Shown here: piece by piece, positions 25,557 to 34,193 of the stretch | How positions within the stretch are numbered: position 1 is the stretch's first letter | Layout: each line of letters opens with the position of its first letter | NCBI RefSeq assembly: GCF_042643485.1 | Contig: NZ_JBHRSJ010000016.1 | Span: 124,001-188,000 of the forward strand | From: Azotobacter bryophylli | Lineage (GTDB): Bacteria; Pseudomonadota; Gammaproteobacteria; Pseudomonadales; Pseudomonadaceae | DNA length: 64,000 nt | Reading direction: 5' to 3' | Position numbers and translations under genes: made by a program | The notes under the pieces: generated by a model | Seen by the model: only the letters and a program-made list of their open reading frames with translations | Database searches by the model: none | Told to the model about the DNA's origin: nothing

Positions 25557-27200
25557 ATGGTCACTGGTGCTACGTCCCTCAGCCTGGTGCGTAACGAGCT
25601 GTTCACCACCATCGACGAGGCCGAGCAGAGTCTCGAACAGTTCATCGTCGAGCGCCAGAATGGCAGCCTGCTGCAGCAGGCTGTGGTGAATCTGCAGCAG
25701 GTGCGCGGCATCCTCAAGCTCATCGAGCTGACCGGCGCCGAGATGCTGGCACAGGAAGTGCTGCAGCAGGCGACGAATATCCCTGCCGGTGTCGGCGAGG
25801 TATGGGACGTGCAACTGGCTGCCCTCAGCGGCGCGCTGCATGTGCTGCGTCGCTATCTGGAAAGCGTGGATCTGCATCGTCAGGAAATTCCCGAACTGCT
25901 GCTGCCGGCCATCAACGATCTGCGCCTGGCTGGCGGCCAGGCTGCCTTGCCGGAAAGCCTCTTCTTCAGCGTTCGACTCGATGCGCCGCGGCCTCCCCAG
26001 ACCCCACAGCCAGCCGGAGAGGGGGAGGTCTCACGTCTGCGCCACATGTACCAGCTCGGCTTGTTGGGCTTCATCCGTGAGCAGAGTCTTCAGTCCAGCA
26101 TCGGTCTGATGCTCCGGGCGATGAAGCGTCTGAAGCGCATCTTCGCCGCCAATTCGCAAGGCAGGCTGTACTGGATCTGTGCGGCTGCCCTCGAGTCGCA
26201 CCTGGATGGCGGGCTGATCCCGCGCAAGTCGCGCAAGTTCCTCTTCGCCCAAGTCGACCGCGAGCTCAGGCGAGCCCTGACCTGCGCCGACAATGAGCCT
26301 CCCCGGAGCCTGCTCAAGGAACTGCTCTATCTCGTGGCTCTCGCCGACAGCCATGGACCTCTTGCCACGCAGGTGCGAGAGGCTTTCGTCCTTCAGCCGC
26401 TGCCTTTCACCGATCAGCTCCTGGAGGAGGAGTATCGTCGCTTGGCCGGGCCAGGACAGTCCGTGATGCGCTCCCTGTCCATGGCTATCTGCGAAGAGCT
26501 GACGGGCCTCAAGGATTCTCTCGATCTGATCGAAAGAGGCGCTAGCGGAGGGGAAAGCCTGCAGGGCCTGTATATCCGGTTGGGCAAACTGGTGAAGACC
26601 TTGAGCATGGTCGGCCTGATCTCGGCCAGCAATGCGATCGGCGCCCTGTTGCCCTCGATCGCCGAGGTCAGTGCGAACGGCAAGCCTATGGAGCTGCAGG
26701 TGCTCACCCGCCTCGCGGAGGCCTTGCTCTATGTCGAGGGAGTCGTCACCCATCTGGAGCGCGGCGAGCGGGCATTGCGCCCGGAGAAAGAGTCCGATTC
26801 CTTTGCCAGCCAACAACTGGCCGAGGCGCGCATCGTGGTACTCGACGAGGCCAAGGCCGGCCTCGCCCTTGCCCGCCGGGCGATCACCGCCTATATCGAG
26901 TCCAACGGCGACAAGATGCACTTGGCCAATGTGCCGATAAGTCTGGATGCAGTGCGTGGCGGCCTCTGGTTCCTCGAGCAGCAACGCGCGGCATCGCTCA
27001 TCTCGGCCTGCGGCGAATATATCCAGAAACGCATGCTGGAGAGCCAGAAGATGCCCGCCGAGCCTATGCTGGAAACCCTGGCCGATGCGCTGACCAGTCT
27101 CGAGTATTACCTCGAAGGCGGGGCTCCGGATGGTCAGGCCCATATCCTCGACCTGGCCAGCGACAGCGTTCGTGCCCTGGCGTTGCCGGTAGCGGCATAA
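25557..27200 (+). CDS. fimL: Type IV pilus / cAMP regulatory protein FimL
   Basis: FimL is a cytoplasmic scaffold that promotes type IV pilus function and cAMP production (via CyaB) and localises to the pole with FimV. The 547-residue protein is rich in amphipathic helices with HPt-like bundles resembling the N-terminus of ChpA. No H-box with the phosphorylatable His is apparent, as known for the family. It begins MVTGATSLSLVRNELFTTID. Its TAA stop overlaps the ATG of nudC, an arrangement remembered from P. aeruginosa. About 250 bases without a convincing gene precede it. Confidence 0.88.
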   Translation: MVTGATSLSLVRNELFTTIDEAEQSLEQFIVERQNGSLLQQAVVNLQQVRGILKLIELTGAEMLAQEVLQQATNIPAGVGEVWDVQLAALSGALHVLRRYLESVDLHRQEIPELLLPAINDLRLAGGQAALPESLFFSVRLDAPRPPQTPQPAGEGEVSRLRHMYQLGLLGFIREQSLQSSIGLMLRAMKRLKRIFAANSQGRLYWICAAALESHLDGGLIPRKSRKFLFAQVDRELRRALTCADNEPPRSLLKELLYLVALADSHGPLATQVREAFVLQPLPFTDQLLEEEYRRLAGPGQSVMRSLSMAICEELTGLKDSLDLIERGASGGESLQGLYIRLGKLVKTLSMVGLISASNAIGALLPSIAEVSANGKPMELQVLTRLAEALLYVEGVVTHLERGERALRPEKESDSFASQQLAEARIVVLDEAKAGLALARRAITAYIESNGDKMHLANVPISLDAVRGGLWFLEQQRAASLISACGEYIQKRMLESQKMPAEPMLETLADALTSLEYYLEGGAPDGQAHILDLASDSVRALALPVAA

Positions 27201-28030
27201 TGACCAATCATCATATGGCGGAGTCGGGCGAGGCCAAGGCTGACGAGTCATTGGTGCTCGTTCATTGCAGACAGGATTTCCTGTGCAGTTCGCAAGGTCC
27301 GCTCTTTTCGCTCGATTGGTTGCGTGAGCTGCAATTGCCAGCACTGGCCGAGCATGAGGTCGGGCTGTACGGATCGATCCCCGTCCGCCTTCTCGAATTG
27401 GAAAGACCTGCCGAGATCGCCGGTTGCAGTTGGCAGAGCCTGCGTCGGCTCATGCTCGAAGGGGACGCCGACACCTTCAGGCTGCTGGGGTATGCGGCAC
27501 AGATCGGTATCTGGGCCAGGCAGCATCGTTTCTGTGGCAGCTGTGGTGAGCCCCTGCAGCCTGTTTCCGGTGAGCGTGCCATGCGTTGTTCGCGTTGCGA
27601 CGAACAGCACTACCCACGTCTTTCCCCCAGCATGATCGTTCTGGTTACCCGGGGTGATGAGGTTCTGCTCGCCCGTTCGTCCCGTTTCGCCAGCGGGGTT
27701 TTCAGCACCCTCGCAGGCTTCGTCGAGCCAGGAGAAACGGTCGAGCAATGCGTGGTGCGGGAGGTACGCGAGGAGGTCGGGCTCGAGGTCAAGAACCTGC
27801 AGTACATCGCTAGCCAGTCGTGGCCCTATCCCCATTCGCTGATGCTGGGCTTCCATGCCGAGTATGCAGGCGGAGAGATCGTTCCGCAGCCCGGGGAAAT
27901 CGAGGAGGCCCATTGGTTCGATCTGGCCCGGCTGCCGCTGCTGCCCTCGCCATACTCCATCGCCCGCTATCTCATCGAGCTTCACCGGGCTCGCCATCTG
28001 GGGCTTCCCGAGCCGCTTCCACCTGGCTAG
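27200..28030 (+). CDS. nudC: NADH pyrophosphatase / NAD-RNA decapping hydrolase NudC
   Basis: Cuts NAD(H) to NMN(H) plus AMP and removes NAD caps from RNA. The 276 residues include a four-cysteine zinc ribbon (FCGSCGEPL and MRCSRCDEQHYPR). The Nudix box is GFVEPGETVEQCVVREVREE. The NudC-specific signature SQSWPYPHSLM deviates from the usual SQPWPFPxS only at conservative places. It starts inside the fimL stop codon, indicating coupling. Confidence 0.95.
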   Translation: MTNHHMAESGEAKADESLVLVHCRQDFLCSSQGPLFSLDWLRELQLPALAEHEVGLYGSIPVRLLELERPAEIAGCSWQSLRRLMLEGDADTFRLLGYAAQIGIWARQHRFCGSCGEPLQPVSGERAMRCSRCDEQHYPRLSPSMIVLVTRGDEVLLARSSRFASGVFSTLAGFVEPGETVEQCVVREVREEVGLEVKNLQYIASQSWPYPHSLMLGFHAEYAGGEIVPQPGEIEEAHWFDLARLPLLPSPYSIARYLIELHRARHLGLPEPLPPG

Positions 28031-28236
28031 CGATCGAGCCCTTTGCGCTCGAACGGAGCGCTGCGCTTCCTTCATCAAGCCTTTCGCTTTCTCAGTCTTC
28101 CATGGTCGAAGGTGTGGCGGGGTTGCGGGTTCTTTTTTCGACCTGCGTCTTATTATGGACTGGTGTGAGTGGTAGCAGTCCGACTGGCTGCCCATAATCC
28201 AGCCGTCTCAATGTGCGGAACCAATGGCGGGAACTC

Positions 28237-28884
28237 ATGCAGTATGGTGGAGTGGCTTGGGCGATGGCTCTGGTGGGGCTGCTGGTGCTGATCGTTGCTG
28301 CCCGGCTGTTGTTCGACCGCGATTGGCTGCTTGGCTGGCTGCGCGGCACTCTCGGACTAGCATTCCTCGCCACGGCCGGAGTGATCGGATTGATCGTCTG
28401 CGACCTGTTCAGTTATCGGGCTCTCCCCGAGGACGGGAGGCTGGCGCTGGTGAGCTTTCACGCCGATGGGCTTCAGCATTACCGGGTAGATATCGAGGAA
28501 GGGAGCAAGACGCGCAGCACGACCCTCGACGGCGATCTTTGGCAGCTTGACGCCCGCCTGTTCAAATGGAAGGGCCTAGCCGCTCTGATCGGTCTGGAGC
28601 CAGGCTATCGTCTGGATCGGTTGAGCGGTAGCTACCTTGCCATCGAACAGCAGCAACTGGCGCACAATATCCAAGTGACCCTGGCGGAGAGTCCTGGGGG
28701 TATCGATACCTGGCGCTGGTTGCGCTTGAGCCGGCACGATCTGGGGCTCTTCGATCCGCAGGCACTGAGGGCGGCGTTCCTGCCCATGGCCGACAATGCT
28801 ACCTACGCGCTCGACCTCAAGCCAACCGGCTTGCTGGTACAACCGCTCAGTCCTGAGGCTCACCAAGCGATGAAGGACTGGTAA
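28237..28884 (+). CDS. Conserved membrane-anchored protein of unknown function
   Basis: 215 residues from an ATG preceded by GGCGGGAACTC; an in-frame GTG at 28213 would add eight residues. Two hydrophobic helices at about 5-22 and 33-53 place it in the inner membrane. The remaining part has an alternating beta pattern (LALVSFHADGLQHYRVDIE, then GDLWQLDARLFKWKG) that looks like a small folded domain. It corresponds in position to a P. aeruginosa gene loosely annotated as an efflux-related protein, but I see no transporter motifs. Function unknown. Confidence 0.8.
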   Translation: MQYGGVAWAMALVGLLVLIVAARLLFDRDWLLGWLRGTLGLAFLATAGVIGLIVCDLFSYRALPEDGRLALVSFHADGLQHYRVDIEEGSKTRSTTLDGDLWQLDARLFKWKGLAALIGLEPGYRLDRLSGSYLAIEQQQLAHNIQVTLAESPGGIDTWRWLRLSRHDLGLFDPQALRAAFLPMADNATYALDLKPTGLLVQPLSPEAHQAMKDW

Positions 28885-28953
28885 GCCGGAGGAAGGGCGG
28901 AGTTGGGCATGTCCGATGCCTGCTGATGCCTAGACTAGGTGCTGGTCCGTCGC

Positions 28954-29268
28954 TCAGTTGGGAAACAGCTCGCTCAGTTTCATGGCCAGCATCATTTCAC
29001 CTTCCGCGCGTATCTTTCCGAAAAGAAATGCCTGCATCCCGCCGATTGTCCCGTTGGTGACTCCCTTCAGGGTCGCCTTATCCATGATGAGGGTTACGTT
29101 GGGGTTCTCGGCATCGCCAAGACAAACCTCGCAGGTACCATCCTTGACGACCAGGTAATGATTGTCGCCGTCTTTGATGTTGAATTGGTAAATCACATCC
29201 AGGCCGCTAGCGGCGCTGGGAGAAAAGCGGGATTTCATGGTTTCAATGATGGTGGCGGCTGAGGACAT
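28954..29268 (-). CDS. SCP2 sterol-binding domain protein
   Basis: Single-domain SCP-2 protein of 104 residues, expected to bind lipids in a hydrophobic tunnel. The ATG at 29268 follows a good AGGGAG ribosome site; an in-frame codon 33 bases upstream is unlikely to be used. Features include VIYQFNIKDGDNHYLVVKDG, the segment PNVTLIMDKATLKGV, and the C-terminal IRAEGEMMLAMKLSELF helix typical of SCP2. It lies downstream of the histidine phosphatase gene on the same strand. The ligand is unknown. Confidence 0.85.
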   Translation of the reverse strand: MSSAATIIETMKSRFSPSAASGLDVIYQFNIKDGDNHYLVVKDGTCEVCLGDAENPNVTLIMDKATLKGVTNGTIGGMQAFLFGKIRAEGEMMLAMKLSELFPN

Positions 29269-29324
29269 GGCTAACTCCCTTATCAGGTTCGGAGGCGGCA
29301 TTTGAACAGCGATGGCTGGTCATT

Positions 29325-30044
29325 TCAAATGTAAGTTATGAGTTCTCGGTCGAGGTGGGCATGACTGTTGAAGGCGGTCAGAGTCACCTCGCCGTTCCGG
29401 AAGCTTAACCGGCTGAGCGAAGTATTGGCGATCTGCCATGCCTGCTCGAAGGCCTTGCCTGCAGGTACGTCGGCGATGAGGTGGAGCAGAGCGATAATAG
29501 GGCCACCGGACGTGAAAACTGCGATTCGGGTATCGGGGCCCGAGTCGCGGATCAGATGCTGGAGACCTTCACGCACGCGCATGCGGAAATATTCCCAGCT
29601 CTCCAGGTTTTCCTTCCCCTGCTTGCCTGCGAGCCAGTGTTCCACCGCTCGGCTGAACAGTCGCTGGAAATCGCTGGCTCTTGATGTCGCATTTTGCTGG
29701 GGAAGGAATAGCCCCTGTTCGCTCGAGAGAATATCGGGCAAGAATGCTTTGACCATCCCATCAAGATCGATCTCGTTGAAAGCCGGCATCGTTTCGATTG
29801 CCGGTGGTTGCTGGCCTGCTGCGCGGAATTCTTTCAGCACTATGCTGGCTGTCTGAATCTGCCGTTTCAGGGAGCCGCTGATGCAGCGATCGAAGCCCAT
29901 CTGCCGCTGGGCCAGATGGCGGCCGAGAATCTCTGCCTGTCGTATGCCCAATGGGGACAGAGCGTCGTAGTCGCATGCTCCGAGAGAAGCCTGGCCATGC
30001 CTGATCAAATAAACGCTGCCCATATCCTGATCCTTGACGTTCAT
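29325..30044 (-). CDS. Histidine phosphatase (phosphoglycerate mutase-like) family protein
   Basis: 239 residues from the ATG at 30044, which has a GGAG site; the ATG at 30023 starting MGSVYLIRHGQAS is also possible. The RHG motif carries the phospho-accepting His, PLGIRQAEILGRHL follows, and the second catalytic His is not in the standard GH form but may lie in the AVFTSGGPIIALLHLIADVP segment. FNEIDLDG provides the acid-base Glu region. The substrate cannot be told: the family includes sugar-phosphate, alpha-ribazole and protein phosphatases. It pairs with the SCP2 gene. Confidence 0.85.
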   Translation of the reverse strand: MNVKDQDMGSVYLIRHGQASLGACDYDALSPLGIRQAEILGRHLAQRQMGFDRCISGSLKRQIQTASIVLKEFRAAGQQPPAIETMPAFNEIDLDGMVKAFLPDILSSEQGLFLPQQNATSRASDFQRLFSRAVEHWLAGKQGKENLESWEYFRMRVREGLQHLIRDSGPDTRIAVFTSGGPIIALLHLIADVPAGKAFEQAWQIANTSLSRLSFRNGEVTLTAFNSHAHLDRELITYI

Positions 30045-30346
30045 TGTTGCTCCACGAGAGGGTGAAAGGCGTTTCCTGCCAAACGCGTCTCCAGGTTTGG
30101 GTTCTGCATGAATGGACATCGCCGGGGCGACTAAATGCTTAGCTGGCTGTGTATTTATTACAGCAGTAAATCCATCTCGCTGCGTAATGGCCTCTCGTGC
30201 TGCTCTTGTTCGGCGATTATTCAACGATGGGGACGCTGTCGCCTTCCTCCAGGCGATCTCTGGCCGATGACGGATTCGCTCGGTATGCTTGAGCGCTTGG
30301 GTGGGCTTCGTCCGGGCACACTGGATGGCGAATCAAGGGGATAGGT
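30045..30346. other. Divergent intergenic region upstream of sohB and the phosphatase gene
   Basis: About 300 bases with no convincing gene. It must hold the promoters of two divergent units. A small AT-rich patch around 30147-30172 (TGTGTATTTATTACAGCAGT) is the best candidate for promoter sequences, but no clear -35/-10 pair could be chosen. An AAGGGG ribosome site for sohB is at its right end. Confidence 0.4.
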
Positions 30347-31369
30347 GTGGATTTTCTTCTCGACTATGCGGGCTTTCTGGCCAGAGTGGTGACCGTGCTG
30401 GCAGCTGTCCTGGTGGTGCTGGTTGCACTGGCTGCCTTGCGCAGCAAAGGGCGGCACAAGAGTGCCGGACACCTGGAGGTGAACAAGCTCAACGATTTCT
30501 ACAAGGCCTTGCGTGAGACCCTCGAGGAGGCCGTGCTGGACAAGGATCGGCTGAAGGCTCAGCGAAAGGAGGAGGCCAAGGCCGAGAAGCAGGCGAAGAA
30601 ATCCGGCAAGCACAGAGCCCGGGTTTTCGTCCTCGATTTCGATGGCGACATCAAGGCTTCCGCCACCGACAATCTGCGCCATGAGATCACGGCGCTGTTG
30701 AGCATGGCTACGCCTCAGGATGAAGTGGTCGTCCGGCTGGAAAGCGGCGGCGGTATGGTTCATAGCTATGGTCTCGCCGCCTCGCAGCTGGTTCGTATCC
30801 GCAAGGCCGGTGTGCCGTTGACCGTCTGCGTCGACAAGGTGGCTGCCAGTGGCGGCTACATGATGGCTTGTATCGGCGAGCGCATCCTGGCGGCCCCCTT
30901 TGCGATCCTTGGCTCGATCGGTGTCGTGGCGCAGTTGCCCAATGTCCATCGGTTGCTGAAGAAGCACGATATCGACTTCGAGGTCCACACTGCTGGTGAG
31001 TACAAGCGCACGCTGACCGTGTTTGGCGAGAACACCGAGAAGGGCAGGGAGAAGTTCCAGGAAGACCTGGAGACCACCCACGAGCTCTTCAAGGGTTTCG
31101 TCGCCCGCTATCGTCCGCAGCTGTCCATCGAGGAGATCGCCACCGGCGAGATCTGGTTGGGCCAGGCCGCCCTGGGTAGGCATCTGGTCGATGATCTGCT
31201 GACCAGCGATGAGTACTTGGCCGAGCGTGCCCGAGAAGCCGATCTGTTCCACCTGCATTACGCGGAGAAGAAGAGTCTTCAGGAGCGTTTCGGTTTCGGC
31301 GTGAGTCTCGCCCTGGACAAGGTCCTTTTGAAATGGTGGGAGCGACTCAGTCAGCGCCATTACCAGTGA
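30347..31369 (+). CDS. sohB: SohB-type inner-membrane peptidase, family S49
   Basis: Signal-peptide-peptidase-like protease of 340 residues from a GTG start with an AAGGGG site. The N-terminal membrane helix (about 10-30) is followed by a charged, Lys/Glu-rich coiled stretch at about 58-85. The ClpP-like fold then shows RLESGGGMVHSYGLAASQL, the nucleophile in DKVAASGGYMMAC, and the GSIGVVAQ loop. It likely degrades proteins at the periplasmic face of the inner membrane. A shared terminator separates it from the convergent DUF934 gene. Confidence 0.93.
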   Translation: MDFLLDYAGFLARVVTVLAAVLVVLVALAALRSKGRHKSAGHLEVNKLNDFYKALRETLEEAVLDKDRLKAQRKEEAKAEKQAKKSGKHRARVFVLDFDGDIKASATDNLRHEITALLSMATPQDEVVVRLESGGGMVHSYGLAASQLVRIRKAGVPLTVCVDKVAASGGYMMACIGERILAAPFAILGSIGVVAQLPNVHRLLKKHDIDFEVHTAGEYKRTLTVFGENTEKGREKFQEDLETTHELFKGFVARYRPQLSIEEIATGEIWLGQAALGRHLVDDLLTSDEYLAERAREADLFHLHYAEKKSLQERFGFGVSLALDKVLLKWWERLSQRHYQ

Positions 31370-31380
31370 GGTGTCGAAAG

Positions 31381-31409
31381 CAAAAAGCCCCGCAGTGCGG
31401 GGCTTTTTG
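31381..31409. terminator. Bidirectional terminator between sohB and the DUF934 gene
   Basis: CAAAAAGCCCCG and CGGGGCTTTTTG form a 12-base perfect stem around CAGTG, with A5 and T5 flanks. It sits 11 bases after sohB and 17 bases from the DUF934 stop on the other strand, so it serves both. Confidence 0.9.
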
Positions 31410-31426
31410 TTTGAGGTGTCGCAGAC

Positions 31427-31924
31427 TCAGGCCTGGCGGCGACGGAACAGCGGGGGCTGATTTACCGCAGCCTGATAGGTCACGGAGAAGTCCTGCAAGC
31501 TCTGCAGGGCCTCGTAGGGATCGCGATCCGGACGGATAGCGAAAGCATCGAAGCCGCAGCGCTGCATATAGAACAGCTGGTCGCGCAAGACGTCGCCAAT
31601 GGCGCGTACTTCGCCCTGGTAACCATAGCGTTCACGCAGCAGACGGGCACTGGAGTAGTGGCGCCCATCGGTGAAAATCGGGAAGTTCAGCGCGACCACT
31701 TGAAAGTGTGATAGGTCGTCGACGATTTCCTCGATCTCTTCGTCGCTATCCAGCCAGACGCCCAAGCCGCCATCGCGGACCTTCAGGGCATGGGCATGCT
31801 CGCGCCACAGGGCCAGGGGGACGATCAGGTCGTCGGAGTTGGACAACCCGTCGAGACTGGAGTCCTTGTCGAGCAGATGCCAGGATTCGTCGATTACTTG
31901 GCCATTCTTAATGATTCGCTGCAT
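31427..31924 (-). CDS. DUF934 protein, CysH-like partner of sulfite reductase
   Basis: 165 residues starting MQRIIKNGQVIDESWHLLD at 31924. The core shows LGVWLDSDEEIEEI, ALNFPIFTDGRHYSSARLLR and the GEVRAIGDVLRDQLFYMQRCGFDAF segment, all typical of DUF934. Genes of this family nearly always accompany cysI in pseudomonads and related bacteria and are thought to assist sulfite reduction. The start overlaps the cysI 3' end by 17 bases, so translation is probably coupled. Biochemical role unproven. Confidence 0.9.
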   Translation of the reverse strand: MQRIIKNGQVIDESWHLLDKDSSLDGLSNSDDLIVPLALWREHAHALKVRDGGLGVWLDSDEEIEEIVDDLSHFQVVALNFPIFTDGRHYSSARLLRERYGYQGEVRAIGDVLRDQLFYMQRCGFDAFAIRPDRDPYEALQSLQDFSVTYQAAVNQPPLFRRRQA

Positions 31925-33566
31925 AAACACGCTCCTTGAAGGAATCGATGCCGATACGGCGGAAGGTGTCGATGAAGCGTTCGTCTTCATTTCGGTTCTC
32001 AACATAGACCTTGATGATCTTTTCGATCACATCGGCCATTTCCTCCTGGGCGAAGGATGGACCGAGAATCTGACCGAGACTGGCGCCGCGGTGGGAGTCG
32101 CCGCCGAGGGAGACCTGATAGAACTCGGCTCCCTTCTTGTCCACCCCGAGGATGCCGATGTGGCCGATGTGGTGATGGCCACAGGCGTTCATGCAGCCGG
32201 AGATGTTCAGGTCGAGTTCGCCGACGTCGAACAGGTAGTCGAGATCGTCGAACCGCCGCTGGATGGCTTCGGCGATCGGAATCGATTTGGCGTTGGCCAG
32301 GGAGCAGTAATCGCCGCCTGGGCAGCAGACGATGTCGGTCAGCAGGCCGATGTTCGGGGTGGCGAAGCCCTGCTCGCGCAGTTCGCTCCACAGCTCGAAG
32401 AGACGGCTCTGCTCCACGTCGGCGAGAATGATGTTCTGCTCGTGGGAGTTGCGTACTTCGCCGAAGCTGTAGCGGTCGGCCAGGTCGGCCAAGGCGTCGA
32501 GCTGTTTGTCGCTGATGTCGCCCGGTGCGGTGCCGGTGGGTTTCAGGGACAGGGTCACCGCGCAATAGCCGGGCTTCTTGTGCGCCATCACGTTGCGTTG
32601 GCGCCAGCGGGCGAAGCCGGGATGTTCGGCATCCAGACGGGCGAGGGGCTCGTCCTGGTCTTCGAGTGCCTTGTAGGCCGGCTCAACGAAGAACTTGCTG
32701 ACGCGCTCGACCTCGGCTTCGGTCAGGGTGCCCGGGCCATCCTTCAGGTGAGTCCATTCGGCGTTCACGCGTTCGGCGAAGACCTCCGGGGTCAAGGCCT
32801 TGACTAGGATCTTGATCCGCGCCTTGAATTTGTTGTCGCGGCGACCATAGCGGTTGTAGACGCGCAGGATGGCATCGAGATAGGTCAGCAGGTGCCGCCA
32901 GGGCAGGAATTCGTTGATGAAGCTGCCGACGATCGGGGTGCGGCCCAAGCCGCCGCCGACGGAAACGCGGAAGCCCAGCTCGCCCGCCGCATTCTTCACC
33001 GCCTCCAGGCCGATGTCATGCACCTCGATGGCCGCCCGATCGTTCACGGCACCGTTGACGGCGATCTTGAACTTGCGCGGCAGGAAGGCGAATTCCGGAT
33101 GGAAGGTCGACCACTGGCGGATGATTTCGCACCAGGGGCGCGGGTCGATCAGTTCGTCCCGGGCGACCCCGGCGAACTGGTCAGTCGTCGTGTTGCGGAT
33201 ACAGTTGCCGCTGGTCTGGATCGCGTGCATCTGTACGGTCGCCAGTTCGGCGAGTATGTCCGGCACGTCTTCCAGTTCGGGCCAGTTCAGCTGCACGTTG
33301 GTCCGGGTGCTGATGTGGGCATAGCCCTTGTCGTACTTGCGGGTGATTTCCGCCAGCTTGCGCACCTGGGTAGAGGACATCAGGCCATAGGGCACCGCGA
33401 TGCGCAGCATGGGAGCGTAGCGCTGGATATACAAGCCGTTCTGCAGGCGAAGAGGAAGGAACTCCGAATCGCTCAGCTCGCCGGCCAGGTAGCGGCGAGT
33501 CTGATCACGGAACTGGCGAACCCGGTCCTCGATGATGTGTTGATCGTACTGGTCGTATACGTACAT
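31908..33566 (-). CDS. cysI: Sulfite reductase hemoprotein (nitrite/sulfite reductase family)
   Basis: Reduces sulfite to sulfide in cysteine synthesis using siroheme and a 4Fe-4S cluster. The 552 residues contain two ferredoxin-like half-domains: the NTRTNVQLNW-type site appears as ISTRTNVQLNW, and TSGNCIRNTTTDQFAG is the siroheme-facing signature. Cluster cysteines are in VCCPGGDYCSLA (about 413-421) and GCMNACGHHHIG (about 454-463). The start follows a long AT-rich leader. It forms an operon with the DUF934 gene. Confidence 0.94.
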   Translation of the reverse strand: MYVYDQYDQHIIEDRVRQFRDQTRRYLAGELSDSEFLPLRLQNGLYIQRYAPMLRIAVPYGLMSSTQVRKLAEITRKYDKGYAHISTRTNVQLNWPELEDVPDILAELATVQMHAIQTSGNCIRNTTTDQFAGVARDELIDPRPWCEIIRQWSTFHPEFAFLPRKFKIAVNGAVNDRAAIEVHDIGLEAVKNAAGELGFRVSVGGGLGRTPIVGSFINEFLPWRHLLTYLDAILRVYNRYGRRDNKFKARIKILVKALTPEVFAERVNAEWTHLKDGPGTLTEAEVERVSKFFVEPAYKALEDQDEPLARLDAEHPGFARWRQRNVMAHKKPGYCAVTLSLKPTGTAPGDISDKQLDALADLADRYSFGEVRNSHEQNIILADVEQSRLFELWSELREQGFATPNIGLLTDIVCCPGGDYCSLANAKSIPIAEAIQRRFDDLDYLFDVGELDLNISGCMNACGHHHIGHIGILGVDKKGAEFYQVSLGGDSHRGASLGQILGPSFAQEEMADVIEKIIKVYVENRNEDERFIDTFRRIGIDSFKERVYAANH

Positions 33567-33914
33567 GAAATGTCCTGTCAGTCAGGCGGCTACTGCTATT
33601 TCTGCGCGCACGGCCGCTCACCGTGGCTGAGCGGACCAAGATATCAGTTCATTCTTATACGTAAAAGTGCTGTTTTAATATATACAGATAATATTAAGTT
33701 ATTAAAAGGTTGTCTTGGGCGACAAAAAATCCTCTACTTACTCGAATTACTCGAAGCGAATCCTCTGAAGAAAGGGAAAGCATCCTGGCAAGTTATTCCG
33801 TTCGAACGATAAGGACAGTGTCATCGAGGCTGCGGCTGTCGTGTCTCTGATCGGCCTGGCGGTGGCAACGGCCGTATTCTGGGGCAGTGTCACCAACAAC
33901 AAGTTTAGTGTGCT
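33567..33914. other. cysI upstream region: hairpin, AT-rich promoter zone and an orphan reading frame
   Basis: From right to left relative to cysI. A hairpin CCGCTCA/TGAGCGG with a 7-base loop (33614-33634) lies in the probable cysI leader. A strikingly AT-rich stretch (about 33645-33720), including inverted TTTTAAT/ATTAAAA, is the likely promoter and CysB-control region. Beyond it, an open frame at 33769-33933 on the plus strand encodes a membrane-helix-like sequence but has no ATG start. CysB sites are too loose to call by eye. Confidence 0.5.
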
Positions 33915-34133
33915 TCAAGTATGGACGAGATGAAGTATCAACTTGACCACGCCGAGAATGATCAACACGAATATAGCTGTGAATCCCAGGCCCAATAAGA
34001 TGAAATGGCTGGGTTTGCCACGGGCGAAGTCCCGTGCCCGGTTTTTGCCGCTCTGAACGCCCAATGCTGCTGCCAGCACGCTCTGCAGCATTTGCCGGAA
34101 AGTGAGGGGCTTGTCGTCGTTGTCTTCGTTCAT
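33915..34133 (-). CDS. DUF2970 small membrane protein
   Basis: 72 residues beginning MNEDNDDKPLTFRQMLQSVL. The segment LTFRQMLQSVLAAALGVQS followed by a polar linker and one membrane helix (HFILLGLGFTAIFVLIILGV) is the hallmark of the DUF2970 family. These short inner-membrane proteins have no known function. Start chosen at 34133 because the upstream in-frame residues are unrelated to the family. Confidence 0.87.
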   Translation of the reverse strand: MNEDNDDKPLTFRQMLQSVLAAALGVQSGKNRARDFARGKPSHFILLGLGFTAIFVLIILGVVKLILHLVHT

Positions 34134-34193
34134 AGCGGCATCACTCTTCTCGTTGTCCCGGGCTGCCCGGCATCTCCCCATGGCGGTGGCGCT

